Positions 35,498 to 42,901 of a DNA stretch of 64,000 bases are shown here, piece after piece; positions within the stretch are counted from its first letter, which is position 1; every line of letters begins with the position of its first letter. Source of the DNA: Hemileia vastatrix (Eukaryota > Basidiomycota > Pucciniomycetes > Pucciniales > Zaghouaniaceae); assembly GCA_030280995.1 (NCBI GenBank), contig JASXTE010000003.1, positions 1,674,001 through 1,738,000 on the forward strand, in the 5' to 3' direction. The translations under genes and the position numbers were made by a program. Under the pieces are notes generated by a model that was given only the letters and a program-made list of their open reading frames with translations, was not told the origin of the DNA and did not search any database.

Positions 35498-36007
35498 CAA
35501 GTTATGTTAAGTTTTGTTTTTTTAAGAGGACTCACAGGAGGCTTTGACACAGTTGTGACGGATAGAGGGCGCTAACTGGAAGTTAGGCGGACTATGGCAG
35601 AACAGGCAATTGGCACAAGCGCTTAGATGAGGGTGCAGAAGAAAATGAAATCTTATATTTTCATTGTTCGAGGGGACATGACAAAATAGGTAATTGGATT
35701 AAAGGAGATGTGTACCATGTAAACGCAAAAGACGCTGGGAATTTAGCCAATGGGTTAACTAACCAGGAGTGAAATAGCAATTTATAGATGGGGCACTCTA
35801 CAGTTCAATTCTTATTTTACATGGGTTTACAGTTTTTTAAAGAAAGTAGAGGGAGCAAAGTTAGGCGCTCTAAAAGTATGGAAGACAGGTGTAACAAAAT
35901 AGCGCCATGTCTAAAAAGATTATTTGAAGGCATAGCATGAAAAATATATGATGACTATGTACAGGAAGGATGGACAGAGGAGACTCATAAGGAGAAGCGC
36001 TAGTGGT
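35498..36007. other. Gypsy-B spacer between pol and the antisense genes
   Basis: About 510 bp without a credible reading frame on either strand. It is GCGC-bearing like the rest of the element. Nothing else was recognised. Confidence 0.5.
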
Positions 36008-36807
36008 CTATTCAGTATCAGGATGAAAGCTAATAGGATATCCTTTCCAGTCTTCAGGCATGACGAAGTGACGGGGATTGGCAGGGAATCCAAGAATAGT
36101 CGTTGAGCTGATTTTGTTCATTAGTTGACCTATCATTTCTATATGAGTATAGCGAGCTTCAAGTTCAGCGTCAGAAAAAGCTGGTGCGTTATTGTAGGAT
36201 AGGGACATAGTGTCATATATAAGACAAAGTCTGAAAAACATTCACATGGAATGGACAAAGGGTAAAGGAATGGGAAACCATCCCAAGAAGATGGATTCAT
36301 TAAAACCTGACAGGAAGTTAGTAAGCAAGAAGAGCATAAGTATTGTGAAGGATGCTTACTTGCTAATAAGTTTTGTGGGTGCGCTGACGGTGAAGTAACA
36401 GTAACCGCGTCAGGAGCAGATCTAGGGGAGCCTGAGCGCATGGAAGCACTGGAACTCGGAGGGGGAGAAAGTGTAGCGCTAGGCTGTATGGATATTTCGC
36501 ACCTGGGAAAACTAGGAAGTGATGGCAACTCATAAGGAACATTATTATTATTAGTGGAAATAGTGGGACTAGTGGTGGTAATTATGGGAGCGCTACTAGT
36601 AGAGCTAGGTGGAAAGCGAATATAACCAGTAGGCTGAAGAGTATTCTAGTTAAGGGAGGTATTGCAAGTTTTGTGGTATCTAAAGCAATTATCACAGGCA
36701 GGTCTAAAAGAGGCATAACCCTGAGGTCTAGAAAATGTACATTTAAAGTTACGGCGTTTGCAAAATGAGCAAGCTTGATCTCTGGGAACTGTGCAATATT
36801 GAGTCAT
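36008..36807 (-). CDS. Antisense gene 1 of gypsy-B: zinc-cluster-like protein, probable two exons
   Basis: The minus strand opens at ATG 36,807-36,805. Its N-terminus has six cysteines as C-X2-C-X6-C-X14-C-X2-C-X6-C: CSFCKRRNFKC, then CDNCFRYHKTC. The first half resembles a fungal Zn2Cys6 cluster (AC..C...N.KC), although the 14-residue linker is longer than the usual 5-12. A Ser/Thr/Pro/Asn-rich region follows. One in-frame TAG occurs about 55 codons in (near 36,646), derivable from CAG. A donor GTAAGC lies at 36,359-36,354. Joining to the acceptor CACCAG at 36,181 keeps the frame into a hydrophilic C-terminal exon (36,180-36,008, ending FHPDTE), giving about 206 aa. The intron choice is tentative; another acceptor (CTGTCAG, near 36,308) exists. 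Function unknown; DNA or RNA binding is inferred. Confidence 0.6.
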
Positions 36808-37391
36808 GATGTTAGAATAGAGGAAATTCAGGTTATTAGAAGGGCTATTTATAGGTTAACAATAGCATTATAAAGAAGTCATCAGTTGCGCCACGTCTGA
36901 CTTGAGCGCTGGATGTTTTCTAAGAAGCTAGCAAGAAGCGTTTCTCATAATGAAGAACCCAAGGAAAGATGAATTGTTACAATCAAGGGAAAGGCATGTA
37001 TTGCGAAGGTTTAAAGATTGAAAGAAAGCGCATACGTAAATGATGCAGTAGAAGTAATTGCTGTAGCAACAATCTCAAGTTGTTATTTTTTATTATTTGT
37101 GGTTTCATCTTTCATAGGCACTTAGTAGAAGGGTGCGCTGCTTAGAAAAAGGATGATATTTTGGGTGCAACTCATCTCGCGGTTGTAGAGTTCTCACAGG
37201 AAAGTTAAGTGAAAATAATAATAAAAATAAATAAATATATATTACATTTTTTTACAAGGCTATATACATTACAAGGAATAAATACAAAAGAAAATATTTT
37301 TTTAGTGGTATTCTGCTTCATCAAAGATTGGGACGCAGATAGCCCAATAGTTAACAGCTTCTTGCATGTTTTGTTGCAAGGCAGCTATTAG
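36808..37391. other. Spacer between the two antisense genes
   Basis: About 580 bp upstream of antisense gene 1 and downstream of antisense gene 2. No supported frame was found. It would hold the promoter of gene 1. Confidence 0.45.
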
Positions 37392-38353
37392 TTATTTTTG
37401 CTTATTATACTCAGCACAAGTATAAACAGGAACTTCCTCGAGGAATGTTTCGACGGCCCCAATTATGTTATTCATACGACGCATGGTCGCATCGTAAGGA
37501 GCGCAGGCAATTTGTTCTGCAAATTCCCAGTTTTGAGCCATGGCGGGCTCATCGTCATCTACTACCGAAAAGTTATCGGTTGGCCATTCGACCGGAGTGA
37601 CGGTATTGAAGACCTGCTGCATATCAGACCAGTCAGAAGTGGGCAAACAAGGAGTCGGTTTGGGAGTAGGCATCGTATCCCAGGCAGGATCTTCTTCCAA
37701 GGTAGGAAGGAATAGTGGAGTGATAGGAGGCGGAGGCGTTTCAGCGTAAGGAGTATATGGTGCATCCTACATAAAAAAAAAAAAGGGGGGGAAAGAGAGA
37801 ATGTTAGTATTAGAAAGGGAAGAAGTAAGAAAAAGAAACTTACTGTACTTTCCTCCAAGAAAAGAGATTTAGGGACAGAAGCGACGCTACTAGGAGTAGG
37901 CTCGCGGTAACCAACCTTGGCTCGTTTGTTACTAGGTGGGGTAACAGGAGCAGGCGCCGGGCGCTTGATGGTCATTTGACTCATCATATTTGTCGTAGAA
38001 GCATTTGGGTCCAGGCGCGCGACAGTGGGCGGCCCATCGTAGCTGCATTTCTTCTTGCATTGCTTGCAGTAATCGCATGACTAGGAATAAAAGAAAAATG
38101 AAAAGGTTAGAAACAAATGGGAAGGAGAATGAAGAGAACTTACAGTGAAGAAAGTATTGCCACGGTGGGCTTTTGAAAAATGACATGGAGTTATGCCATT
38201 TTCGATGCAACGAGTGCATCTCGTCCCACCCATCAGTGTGGTTATGGGCGTTGTTGGGGAAGCAGTAGGGGGCTGAGTGCGCACAAACTGTCAAATAGCG
38301 TCCACGACGTTGGTGGTATTTTCAGTGTTAGGAGGGGTTCTTCTGGTATTCAT
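37392..38353 (-). CDS. Antisense gene 2 of gypsy-B: three-exon zinc-cluster-like protein
   Basis: Exon 1 is 38,353-38,144 (70 codons), exon 2 38,080-37,844 (79 codons) and exon 3 37,766-37,392 (124 codons plus TAA). Both introns (63 and 77 nt) start GTAAGT and end TAG, and both fall between codons. Intron 1 has a CTAAC branch site. The spliced product is about 273 aa. Six cysteines are arranged C-X2-C-X7-C-X14-C-X2-C-X6-C (CTRCIENGITPC, CDYCKQCKKKC), with the linker crossing the exon 1/2 junction. A KRP..P.TPPSNKRAK stretch in exon 2 could be a nuclear signal. A Pro-rich, acidic C-terminus follows. One TGA is in frame at codon 21. It lies antisense to the element, 124 bp from the 3' LTR. No family was recognised beyond the cysteine pattern. 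Confidence 0.72.
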
Positions 38354-38465
38354 TGTGAAAGATAAAAATAATAAAGATAATAAGAAAAGAGAAAAGGATA
38401 GAAGGTGGAGGAAGAAAACGCTGCGAGACGCAGAATATTTATGGGCTCCTGGGGACAGTCGCGAG

Positions 38466-38476
38466 TAGAGGGAGGA
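38466..38476 (+). other. Gypsy-B polypurine tract
   Basis: AGAGGGAGGA-type purine run ending directly at the 3' LTR start (TGTGGTACG), the usual plus-strand primer. Confidence 0.75.
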
Positions 38477-39809
38477 TGTGGTACGCGCCTCACAGGAAGC
38501 GTGATTTTAGACCAATCAGCGCGCGTAGTCCAGGAAGAACAAAGGGGAGTTAGTGCAGCAGGAAATGTTAAAATATAATATGTATTTACGTGTTTCAAGG
38601 AACAAAGGAAATGGAAGCGCGGAAAAAGATTGAGGGTCTGTGCGCTCGGATTTCGTAGCAAGATGTGCCGCACAATGGGGAATTGTGTGTTATTGATTTA
38701 GGACCATAAAGCGCTAAACAATATGGATTTGGGCTTTCCAAAAAGTATGTGTTACGCATTAAGAAGAAAGTCATGGATTAAGGACAACTCAAGTGCATGG
38801 TATGCTGTACCGCGGCCAGTTGGGAAACTTACTGAGACAAGTAATGAAGAAGGCTAACTAGTAAAGCAAGCTGTCAGAACTACGAACCTAGTATTAAAGC
38901 AAAGAGATTGGGGACTCAATTGTAAAACTACCAAAGAGTTAAGGCAACTAGACGCAGCGTTAGGATAAGTCAAACCTGGAACTAGCGCTGAAACAAAACA
39001 AGGTATAGTTAAAAGCGCATATGTGGAGAATCAGTGAAACAAGTTAATACTAGTGTTAGTAATTATAGGGTCTGATTTAGGCGCTGTAGTTGTTGCAAGC
39101 CGTGTAAGTAGCATACTAATAAATTAGTTATTGTTTTACTAATGTGGCGCTAGAGTCAGCGCTGGAGATCCATTAGGGAACTGTGTCTTGAGCGCTGGAA
39201 GAATATAAAAGGAGGACTATTAGGTAGGGACAAAGGGGAGAACTGGTCGATCTATCTATTTAGTTAATAAAATAAGAAAAATCGCATTAGTTGTCATTTT
39301 AAAAAGCAGATCATAAAAAAATCAATATAGAGATATACGTGTAGCTATAGTCATAGTACCCAGTATAAGATATTAGATCATTTGTGATTAATTGTTTGAG
39401 AGAATATTAAAAGGTATTTTCTGAGTCTTTAGAGTTTGTGCGTCTGTGTGTGTATTTCATATAGTATAGTGAAAGAGCGCAACATAGAGAGAATATATAG
39501 ATTCAGTGGGATTAACTATTATTAGAGATATTTTATTACTATAATAAGGCAAATTCAAAGAGAGCGCTTCAAGAGGGAGTAGCTGTGGATAATAGCGCTT
39601 GTCAAGAATAGAAATATCCAGATAGTAGTGCTTGTTTCCTTATCTTTAACTCATCTCAACCTATAAACTTTCTAGTCAAATATTAGTGCTACACATTATT
39701 ACACTGTCTTTAAAAATAAGAGTGGCAGGCGCTTCTTTTTATAAATTAAAAAGGAGAACCAACCCATCTCGCATTGTGTCTACTGCTTAGTACTTTAGAA
39801 CAGTCTACA
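38477..39809 (+). repeat. Gypsy-B 3' LTR (1,333 bp)
   Basis: Same length and ends as the 5' LTR. It keeps the TATA-like box (39,204-39,210) and the AGCGCT motifs. It is followed by ACGG, the TSD, then by the last 32 bases of the copia-C LTR. Confidence 0.95.
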
Positions 39810-39813
39810 ACGG

Positions 39814-39845
39814 AACCATTGAACGGAACCGTTTTTAATCTAATA
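39814..39845 (-). repeat. Copia-C 5' LTR, terminal 32 bp
   Basis: The block AACCATTGAACGG...TCTAATA equals the end of the copia-C LTR at 23,299-23,330 with two changes. It completes the 611 bp and abuts the CTATC TSD. Confidence 0.9.
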
Positions 39846-39850
39846 CTATC

Positions 39851-41325
39851 ACGACAAGATGAGTACTGAATAAAAAGTTTAATGCTGAAGGAAAATTGGA
39901 ACAGTACAAAGTGTGGTGTGTAGCAAGAGGATTCAGACAAAAAAAAGGCATTGACTTTGAAGAGACATTCTTGCCAACTGGACAACTAAGTACTATGAGG
40001 CTTCTACTGAATTATGCCGTAATAAACAAGCAAAAACCCAGACAAGCCGATTTTGTCACGGCATACCTCAACTCAAAACTCAACAAAGAAGAAGCAGTAT
40101 ATATTGGAACTCCAGATGGTTTTAGGGAATGGTTAAGAGAGACAAAACAAGAAACCTATAACTATCATTACAAAGACGACCTCATTGAGAAACCAGATAG
40201 ATATGTTATAAAATTAAAGAAAACATTATATGGACTCAAACAGGCAGCAAGGGGGTGGTATTTAACCATGACAAGCTGTTTTACTAAAAATGGATATAGA
40301 GTTAGTGACATGGATCCCTGTCTGTTTTTCTATCATGAAGGAGACTTAGCGTTTGTCTGGGTAGATGATCTAATATTAGTGTGACCAAATAGCAATAAAA
40401 TTATCAAATTAATAAAGGAAACTTTTAAAATAAAAGATCTTGGGGTAGTACAACATGTACTAGGAACAAAAGTAGTCATAAGAGAAGATGGAAGCATATT
40501 CTTATCACAAGAGCACTATATTAAAAAATTAGTACAGGAGTACGGATTAGACAAAGCAAAAATAAGCGGGACACCAATGAAATCAAATGAGAAACTAGAG
40601 GTGGTGACAACCAAGGAACATGAGGCCTTCAAACAAGAAGGAAAGGACTATAGATCAGCAATAGGTTCACTAAACTATCTCTCACAGTGCACTAGGCCGG
40701 ACATATCATACACCATTGGCATACTATCAAAATTCTTAGAAAAACCAAATCTTAGCCACTGGGCGGCGTTTAAGAGAGTACTCAGGTACCTGAAAGGAAT
40801 GGAAAGTTGGGGTATATATTACACAAGTGACAAAGATGAACTAAGAGGATATGTGGATTCTGGATGGGCGGAAAATGAAAAAAGAAAATCAACTAGTGGA
40901 CATGTGTTCATGATTAACAATATCACTGTATCCTGGCAAACTAAAAAATTGGGGGCAGTAAGTACGTCATCATCCAAAGCTGAATTCAGGGCATATCTAG
41001 CGGCATGTCAAGAAGCAATATGGTGGCAAAAAATGTTTACAGAAATAGGCGAAGAAATAGATAGACCAACACCAATTGAAACGAATAATCAGAGTGCCAT
41101 GAAGAAATCCAAGAACCCTGTTTTTCACTCAAGAACCAAACACATAGAGACTCATTATAATTACGTAATGGACCTAATCAGAAATAAAGAAATTGTTATT
41201 GACTATGTACCAACAAATGAAATGGTAGCAGATATATTCACTAAACCACTAGATAGAATTAAGCACTTCAAATTTATGAAAAAGATGGGGATGGAAGATT
41301 ATGAGATATTGAGTGGAAGGGGGTG
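39851..41325 (+). pseudogene. Copia-D reverse transcriptase and RNase H
   Basis: This is the continuation of 20,948-22,719 after removal of copia-C. The junction restores a copia RT N-terminus (WVLNKKFN, then CVARGFRQKKGIDFEETF). One frame runs through with a single TGA at 40,382. Motifs are YGLKQAARGWY, VWVDDLIL (catalytic DD) and LGTKVV in RT. RNase H shows GYVDSGWA, SSSKAEFRA, HSRTKHIE and DIFTKPLD. The frame does not stop before the 3' LTR. It passes the purine tract (GAGTGGAAGGGGG) and continues inside the LTR to 41,827. Confidence 0.88.
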
Positions 41326-41913
41326 TGTTAATCTCACTAGGGCAAACCTAACTTATGTCCACTCAATATCTCAAGGCAACAACAACTTAGTAACGGAGCC
41401 ATCAGTAAGGCACGAGTTGAATACAGATGAAACACAATGGACTCAGCAGCAAGAGGAACAAAGAATAAAAAGAATAAGTAGTATTATAGATAGAAAGGTA
41501 AAGGCGATAAGATGGCATGGCAAGATCAAAGACAAACATTGTAGGCTAACCAGTACTATCACAAAAAGTAACACGAGAAGACATAGAAGGCTTAGTAAAA
41601 GTAAATACATGGAATCAAAAGTTGTAAGCTTATACTGGTTCAAAAGTAGTAAAAGAGGTATTAAACAAAAAGCTACTGATATAGGAAAGTTTGTAGGAAA
41701 GAGAGTAAAAGGTGATCATGAGTGTTGGGAACGTTTGGAGAGAAAAGTCATCAACAGTCTTTTAGATTGTTACAAAAGGAAGACTTTTAGATATCATGCG
41801 CACTTTAGAAACAAAGAGAATATATAGGTGTCTGTTTATTAATGTTGTATAGTTAGTTGAGTATATGGTTATTTTATTTTGAAATTATATTTTTTTATTT
41901 ATCCAACTTTTGA
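41326..41913 (+). repeat. Copia-D 3' LTR (588 bp), read through by pol
   Basis: It starts TGTTAATCTCACTAG and ends TTTTGA before the TSD AATAT (41,914-41,918). The pol frame continues 167 codons into it and ends at TAG 41,825. The encoded tail is Lys/Arg-rich and matches the frame at 14,402-14,758 in the 5' LTR. Confidence 0.88.
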
Positions 41914-41996
41914 AATATTTCGTTACTGTCGTATACAGGTTGGCTCACTCAGCATCGCCAACTGAGAGCGATCTTGTAACTAACAAGATCTTATCA
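41914..41996 (+). repeat. Copia-E 3' LTR, last part
   Basis: It continues the block cut at 14,311. GGTTGGCTCACTCAGCAT and GATCTTGTAACTAACAAG both occur in the intact block at about 14,135-14,190. It ends GATCTTATCA at 41,996, which I take as the 3' limit of the whole nest. Confidence 0.65.
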
Positions 41997-42014
41997 TTTA
42001 TTTAAAAAGCCCAT

Positions 42015-42051
42015 ATTGCGCCCCATGGCAAAACAAATATGTGGCGTAGTG
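42015..42051. mobile_element. MITE fragment (right end only)
   Basis: 37 bp ending GTGGCGTAGTG match the reverse complement of the left end of the MITE at 42,355. It is the right terminus of a third, truncated copy next to two full ones. Confidence 0.6.
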
Positions 42052-42144
42052 TGAGGCCGTTGTCTCCTTCTCCATTGCTTTGTTGAGAACATCGCTTCTA
42101 GCGCAACCACCCAGCTGGACCTCTGCCTTCACCCATTCAGCTTA

Positions 42145-42328
42145 CACTACCAAATTTGTTTGTTACGCCACACGGCGTAACAGTTGCGTAACGGTTGTGT
42201 AACAAGTACATAACAATTATTATTGATTGCTAGGGGACATAAAGATTGTTATGTATTTATTATGCAACCGTTACACAACTGTTACGCATTTGTTACACCT
42301 TGTGGCGTAACGAATGGTGTTGGTAGTG
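42145..42328. mobile_element. MITE copy 1, 184 bp, TTA target duplication
   Basis: It starts CACTACCAAATTTG, ends TGTTGGTAGTG and is flanked by TTA (42,142-42,144 and 42,329-42,331). Nearly the whole element is an imperfect inverted repeat made of GTTACGCAA/TTGCGTAAC motifs. It is non-coding. A TTA duplication is typical of PIF/Harbinger MITEs, and a Harbinger transposase gene lies 10 kb downstream. Confidence 0.82.
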
Positions 42329-42354
42329 TTAAAGCCATTGTCTCAATCGCCTTA

Positions 42355-42538
42355 CACTACAGCACATGTTTGTTTCGTCATGGGGCGCAACAATTACGCA
42401 ACAGTTACGAAACTATTGTTTTTTTGCACTTAAAACCCACCTAAGACTTTTAAGTGTCAAAAAAAATTGTTACTTAACTGTTGAGTAATCGTTGCGCCAT
42501 TGTTGCGCTTCAAGACAAAACGAACATTTATTGCAGTG
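42355..42538. mobile_element. MITE copy 2, 184 bp, TTA target duplication
   Basis: It starts CACTACAGCACATG, ends TTATTGCAGTG and is flanked by TTA (42,352-42,354 and 42,539-42,541). It has exactly the length and end sequence type of copy 1 but differs internally. It lies 26 bp from copy 1. Confidence 0.8.
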
Positions 42539-42901
42539 TTAATCAACTTTGGGCCTTTGTCCCCATTGTCATCTTTACTTTGGGCTATCATCTCCATCAT
42601 CTCATTGATTATTGGGTTGGGAACTTCGTCACCTTTACCCTTAATACTTCATCGTATCTTGGGCTTGCATCACCTTATCTTCATCTTTACTTTTGGGCCT
42701 TTATCAGTATCAAGATTGTTTATCACCTGATTCTACTTGGCGATTTTCATGTTTGATCTCAAAACTTTCAAATAAATGTCTAACTTTTTTAAGCTTCTCT
42801 GAGCCAATAAAACTATTTATATCATATCAAAATGTATCAAAAGAACAACATAAAATGGCAAAGGCTTAAACTCTTTATAGCGTAGTGCTTTTTGCAGCTA
42901 A
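42539..42901. other. Spacer between MITEs and the ABC gene
   Basis: About 360 bp, T-rich with several TTGGGC words. It probably holds the 3' UTR and terminator of the ABC gene on the minus strand. No gene was seen. Confidence 0.5.

Larger units (their letters stand above)
27957..39809 (+). mobile_element. Gypsy-B: Ty3/gypsy retrotransposon with two antisense genes
   Basis: Complete element of 11,853 bp. The LTRs (27,957-29,289; 38,477-39,809) are both 1,333 bp and differ at roughly fifteen positions by eye (about 99% identity), so insertion was fairly recent. ACGG flanks it. Inside are a primer site, gag-protease, pol in the -1 frame, about 3 kb with two antisense cysteine-rich genes, and a polypurine tract. 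Five in-frame stops in gag/pol make this copy defective. GCGC tetramers are unusually frequent. It is related to gypsy-A and to the solo LTR at 10,699. Confidence 0.95.
22720..39845 (-). mobile_element. Copia-C: Ty1/copia retrotransposon, nearly intact coding region
   Basis: Both LTRs total 611 bp: 22,720-23,330, and 27,378-27,956 plus 39,814-39,845 once gypsy-B is removed. CTATC flanks the element at 22,715-22,719 and 39,846-39,850. The minus-strand coding region is one gag-pol frame with two stops. The LTR ends are TATTA...CATAAAA, not TG...CA. The primer site is of the initiator-tRNA anticodon type. Copia-C entered the RT start of copia-D and was later split in its 5' LTR by gypsy-B. Confidence 0.93.
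14312..41913 (+). mobile_element. Copia-D: Ty1/copia retrotransposon, hosting two further elements
   Basis: The two LTRs (14,312-14,899 and 41,326-41,913) are both 588 bp. They are flanked by AATAT at 14,307-14,311 and 41,914-41,918. The coding parts are gag (15,018-15,644), protease/integrase (20,948-22,719) and RT/RNase H (39,851-41,325). They are split by copia-B and copia-C, and each junction has a 5-bp TSD. Removing both insertions gives a normal copia order. Its LTR termini are TG...GA rather than TG...CA. In-frame stops are scattered, so the copy is inactive. Confidence 0.88.

Noticed and set aside
37398..37749. Plus-strand frames opposite antisense gene 2
   Set aside because: They are shadows of exon 3; splice sites, cysteine motif and codon phase support the minus strand.
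42223..42756. Short frames next to the MITEs
   Set aside because: They cross the MITE inverted repeats and show no domain.
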